Assembly: GCA_963724645.1 (NCBI GenBank)
Contig: CAVRVJ010000003.1
Span: 1,426,001-1,490,000 of the forward strand
Length of the DNA: 64,000 nucleotides
Source: CAVXSP01 sp963724645
GTDB taxonomy: Bacteria > Acidobacteriota > Vicinamibacteria > Vicinamibacterales > SCN-69-37
Reading direction: 5' to 3'
Every line of letters begins with the position of its first letter. The first letter of the stretch is position 1. Both the position numbers and the translations under genes were made by a program. Below, in pieces: positions 27,158-37,147 of this stretch. The notes under the pieces were generated by a model that was not told the origin of the DNA, made no database searches, and saw only the letters and a program-made list of their open reading frames with translations.

Positions 27158-28444
27158 ATGCGCACGCGACGCATCGCGGCGTTCGCCTCGTCGCTGGCGC
27201 TCCACCTGCTCGTTGGGCTCGTCGCCCTTTGGCGCGTGCCGCCGCCGGTCGGAGCGCTCCAGCCTCCGCCAGCTCCGCCGAAGATCACGTTCTTCGTGCA
27301 GCCGGCGGACGATCAGAAATTTCCTGGCCTGAAACCGCTCGAGACGATTCCGGAAGACGCCGCGCTTGCGAACGCCAAGACAGCGTCGCCGCTCACGCTC
27401 GCGCGCCTCACCTTCGATGTGGCCAAGGTCGCGGATCATGCGATGGTCTTGTTTCCATTTCTCACGCCGGGACTCTCGTTGGATCATCTGGCGCTCGTGC
27501 CCGACAGCGACAAGCACGAAAGCCTTGGAAACCCCCTCGTGCGGACCCAATCCCCCAAGCCGCGGGAGGCCGCCAACCGTCCGCTTGTGCTGGGAGAACA
27601 CGCGCTTCAGGCGATGGTCGACAAGTCGTGGTCACGGCGAGATCGTTGGACAGTCTTTCAGCCCATCATCGCCCTGGCCGACACGCACAGCGCCGACACC
27701 GGAGACCTGCCGGCCCTGTTGCAACGGTACCGGCAGCAGAATTGGCTGCAGCCGTATGACGACGCCTTTATCCCCGATCCGCGATTGTGGGCCGAACTGG
27801 AACTTGCGGCGGACCACGTGAACTTCATTGGCCTCATACGCCGGTACGCGTCTGAGCGCGGCTCGTCAAAGGCCACGACCGAACTGTTGTTCCTCCTGGA
27901 CGACATGGCGCAATCGAGCCGAAACATCCTCGGCACGCTCATGGAGACTGATCCGCCACGACACCTCGCGCGCACGCATCAGGAAAGCCCCATGGCTTAC
28001 GACCTGGTCGTCGAACTGCGGAGGTTTTACGAAGCCGAGCTCACCAATCGCGGCCTCACCTCGGACGAGGCCATCACGGCGTACTACGACAAGGTGCGGT
28101 TGAGGATCCTGATGGGGATCGTGAGCACCACGCCGGGCGGCTACCGCGCAAACGACGCGCGGTTTCTGATCGGTGCGATCTATTGGGACCAACAGCGCAC
28201 GGAGGACGCTCTCCACTGGTGGCGGCAGCTGACGCTGGACCCGACCGACAGCCACGCGTCGACGTACGCGCAGATCATCAACGCATTGCACCTGGCTGAT
28301 GGATCGCCCACGCGCGACCCCGGGCGGCGTGAGGCCGCGCTGAAGGCGAAGATCAAGAGCATCTTGTCCCACGACTACGGGCGCTGGCTCAGTTTCTCGT
28401 TCGACCGGTTGTGGCTGTTCGGCTATCGCTTCAATACCTACTAA
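27158..28444 (+). CDS. TonB-like N-terminus with helical repeat domain, unknown function
   Basis: A 428-residue protein from ATG 27158, 10 bases after the previous stop. A basic start and one helix (IAAFASSLALHLLVGLVALW) followed by PPP and PPPAPP recall the anchor of TonB-type transducers. The rest, about residues 120-428, is mostly helical and repeat-like, with DQQRTEDALHWWRQLTLDP near the end as in TPR proteins. There is no TonB C-terminal domain. With its two upstream partners it may form a periplasm-spanning complex. This is inference. Confidence 0.65.
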   Translation: MRTRRIAAFASSLALHLLVGLVALWRVPPPVGALQPPPAPPKITFFVQPADDQKFPGLKPLETIPEDAALANAKTASPLTLARLTFDVAKVADHAMVLFPFLTPGLSLDHLALVPDSDKHESLGNPLVRTQSPKPREAANRPLVLGEHALQAMVDKSWSRRDRWTVFQPIIALADTHSADTGDLPALLQRYRQQNWLQPYDDAFIPDPRLWAELELAADHVNFIGLIRRYASERGSSKATTELLFLLDDMAQSSRNILGTLMETDPPRHLARTHQESPMAYDLVVELRRFYEAELTNRGLTSDEAITAYYDKVRLRILMGIVSTTPGGYRANDARFLIGAIYWDQQRTEDALHWWRQLTLDPTDSHASTYAQIINALHLADGSPTRDPGRREAALKAKIKSILSHDYGRWLSFSFDRLWLFGYRFNTY

Positions 28445-28463
28445 GAATGAGACACGGGAGGAT

Positions 28464-30134
28464 TCAGCGATCGACCGCGCCTGAGGAGCCGGGAACATGA
28501 CGTGCATCACCGTGCGACGGCGCGGTACAGGCGAAGCTCGAAGCGTCGTTCACGTCGCCCGAACCGCGGTACTGCGCCACCTGCGGATATGGGCACAGCG
28601 GCCGGGTGAGCGGCTTCGAGGGATCGTCGACGGCGCGGCCGGTGCCGATGATGCGTTCGGGCGCGACGCCGCGCTCGACCCAGCGCTCCAGCGCGGTGAA
28701 AATGTCGTGCTCGGGATCGCGGGCTCGGCGCGGCACGGCCACCGTTGCCGAAGCTGTTCGGACCCGCGCCGCCGCCGCAGTGCGCCATTCCGGGCACGAG
28801 AAACAGCCGGTAGAAATCCTCGGTCGGCGGAGCGCCGGGCGTCCGCGCATCCGGGTACTTCGAGAGAAAGGCGCGCACGCTGTCGTAGTATTCGATCGAA
28901 CTCGGCGCCGGGATCGCGGCGTCGCCCCAGCCGTGATACTGAATGAGCTTCCCGCCGGACGCACGGAATGACCGCAGGTCCGGGCTGGTCGCGTTGAGAA
29001 CCGGTCCCGCCTTCGCATCGCCGATGCTCACGTCGCGATCGAAGTCGAGCATCCGGAAATTCCAATTCGGATCCTCGAACACCGCGGCCCCGTAGTAGCT
29101 GTTGCCGAACCCGAACTGGATCGCGCTGGCGGCGTTCGCCGGGGTGATCCAGGTGCCCCAGCCGCCCGGCACGGCTTCGGTCCCGACCGGCTGTCCCACG
29201 AAGAGACGCTCCTGGGTGCGCGGGTTAATCGGTCCCGCATAAATCTTGCGCAGCGCGTCGACCTGGGCTTTGGTCAGACAATCCGCCGCGTCTGCGTTCT
29301 TGCAGACCAGCGCCGCGGGATCGAACGTGCAGGCGCGCGGATTCTCGATCAACCCGTCAGCAACGCCATCGAGCCGATCGCACGTGGCCATCACGGCGCG
29401 CTGGATCACCGGGAGTTTGGCGGGCGGGATCGCACTCTCCGCCGTGGCGAGGAGGGCCTGTTCGTTCCACACGAAGGCGGTGAACAGATGCGACCAGTTG
29501 TTTGCCGGGGCGCCGGCGAGAATGCCGTTGAAGTCTTCCGGGTAACGCTGCGCTTCCATCAGCGCTTCGCGGCCGCCGTCGGAGCAGCCGTCGAAGTAGC
29601 TCCGCTCCGGGTCCCGGCTGTAAAACGCGCGAATAATCGCTTTGGACTGCATCGACGGTTTCGTGTACGGCGCGATATCCGAAGTCGATCAGCTTTTCCG
29701 GATGGCCGATTGCCCAGTTCGCCCCCGCGCCGCCTTCGTGGCCATCGTCTGTTGCAGCCACGGCGTAACCGCGGCGCAGTGGCTCCGCGAGCGCGGCGGT
29801 GTTGACTGCTCCGGCCCAGCCACCGTTGCCCTGCTGGCGGTATTTGCCGTTCCACGCCGACGTCGCCGGCAGCCACAGCGCGAACTTGATTTCAGAATCG
29901 GGGCTGGGACGGATCACGCCTCGGACGTCGCAGTGCGCGGGCACCGGCCACCGGCGGCGCCGCTGATGCGCCGGCCGCTACGGGCGCCGCCCCTTCGGCG
30001 ACACTGACCGCGGAGGTGATCAGCGTGTAGGGAAGCTTCACACTCATAAGCGCCTCGCAGGGCTGCTGCGCGTATGCCGCCTGCCCGCCGAGCAGGACGC
30101 CTATCGGAATGAGCCACGATATGCGTGTCAGCAC
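28464..30134 (-). CDS. Tannase / feruloyl esterase family hydrolase (three frameshifts)
   Basis: The start is GTG 30134 behind AAGGAGA, with a signal peptide ending AYAQQ. Frames change near 29945, 29643 and 28735, but conserved parts run through: IKFALWLPATSAWNGKY, the nucleophile GCSDGGREAL, the calcium-site region CDRLDGVADGLIENPRAC, GWGDAAIP and the catalytic His in GMAHCGGG. The last piece is IFTALERWVERGVAPERIIG. The repaired length of about 555 residues is normal for the family. It hydrolyses gallate or ferulate-type esters outside the cytoplasm. Confidence 0.85.
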
Positions 30135-31863
30135 GTTGTCTCCTTTCTCTCGCCCGCGCTCAGGCGCGTGTCCACGCCCACGACTCCGCCGAGGCCAAAT
30201 TCCGCGACGGAGATCTCCCGCATCCTGAACTTCTGAATCTTGCCGGTGACTGTCATCGGGAATTCGCTCGTGAACTTGACGTAGCGCGGGATCTTGTAGG
30301 CGGCGATCTGTCCGCGGCAGAAATCGCGAATCTCCTCCACCGTCGCGGTGGTCCCATCGCGCAGCCTGATCCACGCGCAGATCTCTTCGCCGTACTTGGG
30401 ATCTGGCACGCCGATCACCTGCACCTCGCTCACCTTCTGGTGCGTGTATAGGAACTCTTCGATCTCGCGCGGAGAGACGTTCTCTCCGCCGCGGATGATC
30501 ATGTCCTTGATGCGGCCGGTGATCGCGACGTAGCCGTCGCCGTTCATCACGGCAAGGTCGCCGCTGTGCATCCACCGCGCCGCGTCAATCGCGCCGGCGG
30601 TGGCGCCGGCATCGTTCCAGTATCCGAGCATGACGGCGTAGCCGCGCGTGCACAGCTCCCCCGGCGTGCCGCGAGGTACGATCGCCCCGGTTTCCGGGTC
30701 GACGATCTTGCATTCGAGGTGCGGCAGCACGCGGCCCACTGTCGAGACTCGCAGATCGATCGGATCGTCGACCTGCGACTGGAAGGACACCGGCGACGTC
30801 TCCGTCATGCCGTAGCAGATCGTGACCTGCGGCACGTGCATGCGGTCGATCACCTGACGCATGACGTCGATGGGACATGGCGCTCCGGCCATGATCCCGG
30901 TGCGCAGCGTCTCGAGACGGACGCGGCTGAAGTGCGGATGGTCCAGCTGCGAGATGAACATCGTCGGCACGCCATAGATGGACGTGCAGGCCTGGGCCTC
31001 GACGGTCCGCAGCGTGGCTTCCGGATCGAACCATTCGCCCGGGATGCACCACCGCGCTGCCGTGCGTGACGGCGGCCATATTGCCAAGCACGCAGCCAAA
31101 GCAGTGATAGAACGGGACCGGCAGACAAATCCTGTCCCGTTCCGTGTAGCGCAGCACTTCACCGACGAAGTAGCCGTTGTTCAGGATGTTGTGGTGGGAA
31201 AGCGTCGCGCCTTTCGGCAATCCTGTCGTGCCGGAGGTGTATTGGATGTTGATCGGATCGTCGAACTGTAGCGTGGCCTCACGCTCTTCGAGCTCTCTGA
31301 GAGTGATCCGGCTTCCGAGGTCCAGGAAATCGTCCCAGGCGATCCCACCGGGTCGCGCGTCGGTGTCGAGATAGATGACATGGCGAAGGGAGGGCACCCG
31401 TTCCGCCAGCGATCGGCGCGCCCGCGCGCGTCGTCGCCAGCTCGGGCATGAGCCCCACCAGAATGTCCACATAGTCGGTCGTGCGGAACCCGCGCGCGGT
31501 GACCAGCACACTGACACCCGACTGTGTCAGTGCATATTCCAGCTCGCGCAGCTGGTAGGACGGATTGATGTTCACAAGGATGGCGCCGGTTTTCGCTGAC
31601 GCGTACTGCGTGATCATCCACTCCGCCCTGTTGCCGCTCCAGATGCCGACGCGGTCGCCGCGGCGCACACCGAGCGCGATCAGGGCGCGCGCCATGCGGT
31701 CTGCCTCGTGGCGGAGCTCGACGTACGAATAGCGCTGCTGCTGATGACATGCCACCAGTGCGTCGCGATCGCCCCAGCGTGCGGCGGCATGGTTCAACGC
31801 GCGGCCGATGGTGTCCGCCAGCAGGGGCGTGGCGCCGACGCCGTGCACGTAGGAGACTGTCAC
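30128..31863 (-). CDS. AMP-dependent acyl-CoA synthetase (two frameshifts)
   Basis: The likely start is GTG 31863; the frame shifts near 31425 and 31045. The ATP-binding loop YTSGTTGLPKGATLSHHN, then ICYGMTETSPVSF, HSGDLAVMNGDGYVAITGRI and the C-terminal Lys region MTVTGKIQKFRMRE mark an ANL-family ligase of about 570 residues. Acids of this enzyme group are medium to long fatty acids or aryl acids. The end overlaps the tannase start, and the MaoC hydratase gene is upstream in the same direction, pointing to acyl-CoA metabolism. Confidence 0.85.
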
Positions 31864-32047
31864 CTCTGCGCCCTCATGGGAGATAGGTGCGTGGCGCGCG
31901 GTGCCGCGCCGATGCCAAGGCCGTCGGCAACCGCATGCGTCAGACCGTCGACGGCGGGCATGACAATAACCGATCCGGGCCGCGGCGGGGTTTGTTGCGA
32001 GGGGTGCGCGATTGGGCGAGTTCGCGCCGCTGACGGGCGCCTTGACG

Positions 32048-32500
32048 TTAAGTGTTCGCGCCTTTCGCGATCGGCATCGTATAGCACACCGCGTCACCGT
32101 CGAGGACGAGCGTTCCGTCGTCTCTGATGACGCTGGTCTTGAGCTTCGTGATGGGTTTATCGGTTCGCACCTCGAGTACCTCGGCGCGGCCAGTAATCGT
32201 GTCACCGGGCCGAACCGGTGCCTTGAAACTCCAATTCACCTGAAGGAATACGGTGCCAGGCCCCGGGAGGTCTTCGGCCACGACCGCGTTGAGGATTGCG
32301 CTCGTTACACCACCCTGTACGACAATCTCGCCGAACCGGCTCGCCTTCGCCACGGCCTCATCGTAATGAAGTGGATTCCTGTCTCCGCTGATCTCGGTGA
32401 ACCGTTCGATATCTTTCGCGTTCACCGTGCGCGAGCGCTCCGCGACTTGCCCAACGCGTGGGATGCCACCAGGCCAGATGTGATCGATATTGCTGCTCAT
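32048..32500 (-). CDS. MaoC-like enoyl-CoA hydratase / hot-dog protein
   Basis: ATG 32500 gives a 150-residue protein of normal MaoC length; the open frame runs 40 codons further upstream but overlaps the divergent gene. FTEISGDRNPLHYDEA carries the Asp/His hydratase pair, and FGEIVVQGGVTSAIL and VFLQVNWSFKAPVRPGD complete the fold. It adds water to enoyl-CoA, as in (R)-specific hydratases. It shares direction with the acyl-CoA synthetase downstream, so the two may work in one degradative path. Confidence 0.85.
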   Translation of the reverse strand: MSSNIDHIWPGGIPRVGQVAERSRTVNAKDIERFTEISGDRNPLHYDEAVAKASRFGEIVVQGGVTSAILNAVVAEDLPGPGTVFLQVNWSFKAPVRPGDTITGRAEVLEVRTDKPITKLKTSVIRDDGTLVLDGDAVCYTMPIAKGANT

Positions 32501-33707
32501 ATTTCCCAATTGGACTCGACGTGCCACCGTCAGACGTCGTGCTAATGTTATCCCCATCGCTACCCCATCCGTCGATTTCGACGTCGTCATTGTCGGAGCC
32601 CGTTGCGCCGGCGCGGCCACCGCGCTGCTCCTCGCGAGACGAGGCCTTCGTGTGCTCGCGATCGACCGCGGTCGCTACGGGAGCGATACGGTCTCGACCC
32701 ACGCCCTCATGCGCGCCGGCGTTGTCCAGCTCTCTCGCTGGGGCGTTCTAGAGGGAATCAAAGCGGCCGGTACGCCTGTGGTCCGATCGACGTCGTTTCA
32801 CTACGGCGACGAGGTCGTCGCGGTGCAGATCAAACCGCAGCACGACATTGATGGTCTCTACGCACCTCGGCGTACTGTCATTGACCGGTTGCTTGTCGAT
32901 GCCGCGCAAAAAGCCGGTGCAGCGATCACGTTCGAAACGCAACTCGTCGATCTGGTCCGCGCGGACAACGGTCGCGTCTCCGGCGTGCGCCTCAAAGATG
33001 GTCATGATCGGGAGCGGCAGGTTTCGGCTGAACTCGTGATCGGAGCCGATGGTGTCCGTTCTACGGTCGCGCGTCTCGTCGGCTCTGAATGCTATCGAAC
33101 CGGTCGTCATGCGACCGGCGTTGTCTTCAGCTACTGGTCAGGCCCGGGGTTCGACGGCTACCACTGGTACTACAACCCTGGTGTGAGCGCCGGCGCGATT
33201 CCGACCAATGACGGGCTGACTTGCATATTTGCCACGGTTCCACAGAGGCGGTTCCACGAGACGATGAGACACGGTACGGACGCTGGGTACCGACAAGTAT
33301 TGAGGGAATGCGCGTCCGACCTGGCGGCGGTTGTGGAACAGTCGGAAAGGGTTGAAAAGTACCGCGGGTTTTCGGGAGAGACAGGATTCTTTCGACAATC
33401 GTTCGGACCCGGCTGGGCGCTCGTGGGCGATGCCGGTTACTTCAAGGATCCGCTTACGGCCCACGGAATCACCGATGCGTTGATCGACGCGGAACTGCTC
33501 GCGCAAGCGGCGGCCGCCGGCACGGAGGCCGCGTTCGCCGGCTATCAGAGTGCTCGCGACAAGTTGGCGGTCGGACACTTTGAAGTGACCGATGCCGTCG
33601 CATCCTTCGAATGGGACCTCCCAAAGGTTCAGCAGCTCCATCGTGCACTGAGCGATGAAATGAAGAAAGAGTCGCTCGAGGTGACTCGCTTCGTTATGCC
33701 GGCGTAG
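32490..33707 (+). CDS. FAD-dependent monooxygenase / geranylgeranyl reductase-like
   Basis: The frame is open from TTG 32490 and reads DFDVVIVGARCAGAATALLL at about residue 28, the nucleotide-binding start of UbiH/GGR-type flavoproteins. VSAELVIGADGVRSTVARLV is the second conserved region, and WALVGDAGYFKDPLTAHGIT is the FAD-ribose GD motif. Length is about 400 residues. No ATG or GTG sits where the family usually begins; an ATG at 32545 is out of frame, so the true start may hide a small error. Substrate unknown; it is divergent from the MaoC gene. Confidence 0.8.
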   Translation: MLLIFPNWTRRATVRRRANVIPIATPSVDFDVVIVGARCAGAATALLLARRGLRVLAIDRGRYGSDTVSTHALMRAGVVQLSRWGVLEGIKAAGTPVVRSTSFHYGDEVVAVQIKPQHDIDGLYAPRRTVIDRLLVDAAQKAGAAITFETQLVDLVRADNGRVSGVRLKDGHDRERQVSAELVIGADGVRSTVARLVGSECYRTGRHATGVVFSYWSGPGFDGYHWYYNPGVSAGAIPTNDGLTCIFATVPQRRFHETMRHGTDAGYRQVLRECASDLAAVVEQSERVEKYRGFSGETGFFRQSFGPGWALVGDAGYFKDPLTAHGITDALIDAELLAQAAAAGTEAAFAGYQSARDKLAVGHFEVTDAVASFEWDLPKVQQLHRALSDEMKKESLEVTRFVMPA

Positions 33708-34933
33708 CCAAATAATCGGCTAAGTGATCGACGAGCTCACGCGCATCGTCTTCAGCACCACTGATGAACGTCGACTTCCGTCGTCGAAGGAACGGCAACC
33801 CAAGCGCATACAGACCTGGCGCATCAACGACGCCTCCGTCGTGCCGCAAGTGTCCTTTGTCATCAATCACGGGCAGGTCTAACCAGCTGTAGTCAGGTTG
33901 GAATCCCGTCGCCCAAACGATCGAACGGATTTCTCCATTCCGCAGATCGAGTTTCAGAGTTGACGACGCCGGCGCGCGTGTCGGTTCAAACCGTTCCGGA
34001 GGGCCGACCTCGGCCTCGCGGGCGTGGCTCCGAGCCCACTCATCGAACGTGCCGAGCAACCGGTTCATCTTCAAGTCTGCCAGCGCAAACTGATTTCGCA
34101 GTCCGCCGGAGAACAATGCCTGTCCGTCCCGCACTGCCGAGAGACGTCCGACAATCTCGACACCGGCGGAACTGAGCGCGTTGAGATCCAACGTCGCTCG
34201 CTCAGGTGTCCCAATGAGTTGCGGTGAGGGGAGGCGGCGGACACGCATCAGGTCGTCGACTTCGTTGTAGCGCTGATTCCACACGCCCGACGCATCCATC
34301 CACCAGAGCACGTCGCGACGCGCGATACGTCCTTGGCAGCCTGACGTGCTCGCCGACGGAAAGAGTGACCGGCCGACCGGAACGGATGATTTCGTCGGCG
34401 AGTTGGACGCCGGTGGCCGATGCGCCGACGACCAGCACGCCGCCTTCCGGCAAGTCATTCGGGTTGCGGTAGCTGAATGGCGTGAAGCACCGGATCGATG
34501 GCGGCACGGCTTTGCCGAGCGCCGGTACGCTCGGAACGTTACACGCGCCGCTCGCGATCATGATGGTGCGGCAGCGCAGATCACCGTTGGTCGTCGCGAC
34601 GTCGTATCCGGCGTCGGTTCGCTGCACACGTGTGACGGTGGTGTGCGTGCGCACCGGCGCACTCGACAACACGGCAAAGCGTGAGATGAAGTCGATCACC
34701 TCACGCATCGTCATATAGCCGTCCGGGTCCGGGCCGTCGTAGTGATACCCGGGCAGTCGACTCTGCCAATTGGGCGTCAGCAGCCGGAGTGAGTCCCAGC
34801 GCTCGCGACGCCAGGAGTTGGCGATCTCGCCGCGCTCGAGCACCACGTGATCGATGGAGCGCTCGTTGAGACATCGGCTCGCCGCCAGACCCGCATGCCC
34901 GGCGCCGATGACGACCGTGGTGACCTGTTCGAT
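33694..34933 (-). CDS. FAD/NAD(P)-binding flavin monooxygenase, CzcO-like (frameshifted near 34345)
   Basis: The protein begins TTVVIGAGHAGLAASRCLNE, a Rossmann site, soon after 34933. Then come LRLLTPNWQSRLPGYHYDG and a second dinucleotide site VLVVGASATGVQLADEI. After a frameshift near 34345 it continues to SIVWATGFQPDYSWLDLPVI, a typical FMO end. No ATG, GTG or TTG precedes the first Rossmann motif: the only position next to the GGAGCGGG ribosome site is an ATC at 34933-34931, after an in-frame TAG. It is convergent with the other flavoprotein. Repaired length is about 413 residues. Confidence 0.8.
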
Positions 34934-34965
34934 GGTCCCGCTCCGCTAACTAAGCGACTTCAACC

Positions 34966-35346
34966 GTGACGTTTACGGGATTGGTGATGACGTCGTTAAT
35001 GCCCGTCGAAGGGGGGCAGCCGCGCGAACTGCTGCGAGTCAGCGCGCCCGAAGATCTGCGAGCCCCAACATGGTCTCGCGACGGCAAGTTCCTGGTGTTC
35101 TTCAAGCTCGATACACAGGACACGAATCGAACCGTTGAAGTCTGGAGCATTCCTGTCGAAGGCGGGACGCCGCACAGGATCGACCTCGGCGGCCACGTTC
35201 CTGTGATTCCCAGCAATGACGCCGACCTTAACAAATCGATTCGGATTCATCCTGACGGACGGCAGGTCGCCATCGAAACGATGGAACCGAAGGCGGAGGT
35301 CTGGATGATGGAGAACCTTCTCGCGCAGGTGCAGGCGGGTCGGTGA
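34966..35346 (+). pseudogene. C-terminal remnant of a TolB/WD40-like propeller protein
   Basis: A 126-codon frame whose sequence matches the last blade and end of propeller proteins: PVEGGQPRELLRV, APTWSRDGKFLVFF, EVWSIPVEGGTPHRIDLGG and IRIHPDGRQVAIE, ending AEVWMMENLLAQ. Such ends are common in large acidobacterial PD40 or kinase-propeller proteins of 500 or more residues. All upstream blades are missing, since the next gene begins at once on the other strand. It is probably a deletion remnant. Confidence 0.6.
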
Positions 35347-35902
35347 CCGTTCGCGTTTTCTGCCGAATCTTGAGGGTGTTGCGGTTTGAAAAGCCGTTTG
35401 TAGGTTGGATCTCCCGAAGACGCGGTTCTGTACATCCCGAATGATCGGCGGTGCAGGCAACTGAGTTCGATACCTGAGAATCACCCTACGCTGCAAGTTG
35501 TTGCAAACACAGGGCAAAATTGCGTGGCTGGGAGGCAGGGATTCTTTTGACCGATTTCCAGAAACTTCAATAAAGATCGGCCTATTTGGCATAAAGCTCG
35601 CGGCGCCAGCAATTTGGCGTATTCGTCTTCTTTCGTCGGCTTTCATCTATTGGCGTCGATTTTCGTCCTTTGCCAGCGCAATGACACTCGCAATGACACT
35701 CGTCGCGACGGACTTCCCAGGTTTCCCCGGAGGGAATCTCCGAGAACGCCTGAAGCATGTCGGCAGGAGTTGGATCAAGCTCGGGGTCACGTCAGCTGCG
35801 CCGAGGCACTTGAAGGCCGCAGCGCCCGCGACCGAACATTCCGTCATGCTGGACGCGGCAGTAGAATGTTGAGACGGCCGGCACGGGCTGTACGGAGATG
35901 AC
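35347..35902. other. Gene-free stretch with lower GC
   Basis: I see no supported gene here. Short open frames exist but lack family features. The first half is visibly richer in A and T than the rest of the window, with runs such as TTCAATAAAGATC. A 12-base unit GCAATGACACTC occurs twice in tandem at 35678-35701. The stretch lies between a gene remnant and a toxin-antitoxin pair, a setting typical of past insertion or loss. Confidence 0.5.
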
Positions 35903-36136
35903 ATGTCGAGAGCTGTTGCCGAACTGGAAGCAGAAATCCGATCGTTGAACTCTGACGACAAGATGGGCCTCATTCGGGCCCTGCTTGCCGAACTCGACGG
36001 ACCGGTCGAAACCGACGTCGAGCACGCGTGGATCGAGGAGGCCCGACGGCGACACCGCGAGATTATTGACGGCACGGTCCAGCCCGTTGCAGGGGATCGT
36101 GTCTTCGAAAACCTTCGCGCCCGTTTGAATCGATGA
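35903..36136 (+). CDS. Antitoxin, addiction-module component (TIGR02574-like)
   Basis: A 77-residue acidic protein with a GGAG site before ATG 35903. LNSDDKMGLIRALLAELDGP and WIEEARRRHREIIDGTVQPV match the small addiction-module component family, with the conserved acidic start and basic helix near the end. It overlaps the toxin gene by ATGA. It should bind and neutralise the toxin and repress the operon. Confidence 0.85.
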   Translation: MSRAVAELEAEIRSLNSDDKMGLIRALLAELDGPVETDVEHAWIEEARRRHREIIDGTVQPVAGDRVFENLRARLNR

Positions 36137-36429
36137 GACTTGAATTCCACCCGGAAGCGGAGCTGGAGTTCATTGAGGCGGCTGCATACTACGAGCGTCA
36201 GGTCTCTGGTCTTGGCCAGCGTTTCGGCGCAGATGTTCGGCGAGCGCTCGATGTTCTGCTGGCGCATCCAGACAGTGGAGTCGCGGTCGACGACGATCTA
36301 CGCAAGTATGTTCTCCGACGCTTCCCGTTCTCGATCATCTACAGCGTGTCGCCGGATGTATTACGTGTCGAAGTCCTCGCCCATCAAAGCCGCCGCCCCG
36401 GATACTGGCGATCGAGAATCCAACGCTGA
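36133..36429 (+). CDS. ParE/RelE-family toxin
   Basis: A 98-residue protein with the ParE/RelE plan: LEFHPEAELEFIEAAAYYE, then FGADVRRALDVLLAHPDSG and the beta hairpin YVLRRFPFSIIYSV, ending VLAHQSRRPGYWRSR, which is typical of the ParE subgroup. The ParE type attacks gyrase and RelE cuts mRNA; the sequence fits ParE better. It is coupled to the antitoxin gene and intact. Confidence 0.85.
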   Translation: MRLEFHPEAELEFIEAAAYYERQVSGLGQRFGADVRRALDVLLAHPDSGVAVDDDLRKYVLRRFPFSIIYSVSPDVLRVEVLAHQSRRPGYWRSRIQR

Positions 36430-36482
36430 CACACTTCTCGGTGCATCGCCAGGACATCCTGGCCAATACGCGCGAATGAGGT

Positions 36483-36989
36483 ATGGTCGTCCGACGCTGC
36501 ACGCGCAAGCTCCTCGATAGACTCGGTCAACGGACGCTGTGTGAGGTGACGTCAACAACTACCCTCGGTGATTGGTACGCGACCATCCTCTTCACCAAAC
36601 CCCATCACGTCGTGCTGCTGGTCAACGCAGCGACCCGCTTGTCCGTGGTTGTACCCGCACGCCGTCTGTCCAGGCTGTCCTCGCGGTTCGCCGAGGGATT
36701 GGCGACGGTGTTGACAACCCTCGACATCTCCCCGGAGGTCATCACCGCGGAGTTGAGGGAGATGCGGGATGTGACGTTCACCACTACCGCGAGTCGCAGT
36801 GTTCTCGGCACGATGAACGACTACGCGATCTACATCGAGGCGGTATTCCGCGACGACGTCACGGTATCGCTCAACCCATTGAGCGTGAAGCTCGCCGACA
36901 CTCCGTTCGGCCCACTTGGCTACGACCAACCGCGGGACGTGGTTCGTCGGTTACTCGCGAAGGGCGCTGCAACACCGGAAGCGGGTTGA
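36483..36989 (+). CDS. DUF6933 family protein
   Basis: A 168-residue protein starting at ATG 36483: RRCTRKLLDRLGQR, then TTTLGDWYATILFTKPHHVV and LVNAATRLSVVVPAR. This resembles the DUF6933 family, often found as single genes near mobile or toxin loci. No function is known. It follows the toxin gene by 53 bases in the same direction and is intact. Confidence 0.65.
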   Translation: MVVRRCTRKLLDRLGQRTLCEVTSTTTLGDWYATILFTKPHHVVLLVNAATRLSVVVPARRLSRLSSRFAEGLATVLTTLDISPEVITAELREMRDVTFTTTASRSVLGTMNDYAIYIEAVFRDDVTVSLNPLSVKLADTPFGPLGYDQPRDVVRRLLAKGAATPEAG

Positions 36990-37073
36990 GAAGCCGGGCT
37001 CGAATTGGGTCGAGAACACGGCCTTGTGACTGCAAATAGCTGGAAGTGAACTGGTTATCTCGACCTGCTGAAG

Positions 37074-37147
37074 TGGCTGGGACGTAGGGATTCGAACCCC
37101 AATAACCGCGTCCAGAGCGCGGTGTCCTACCGTTGAACGACGTCCCA
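37074..37147 (-). tRNA. tRNA-Gln (anticodon CTG)
   Basis: Read on the minus strand, the 74 bases fold into a full cloverleaf. TGGGACG pairs with CGTCCCA in the acceptor stem, the D arm is GTTC/GGAC, and the anticodon stem CCGCG/CGCGG holds loop CTCTGGA with anticodon CTG. The T arm contains GGTTCGAATCCC, and CCA is encoded at the 3' end. Confidence 0.95.

Noticed and set aside
35678..35701. Start of a CRISPR array or satellite
   Set aside because: There are only two tandem 12-base units with no spacers.
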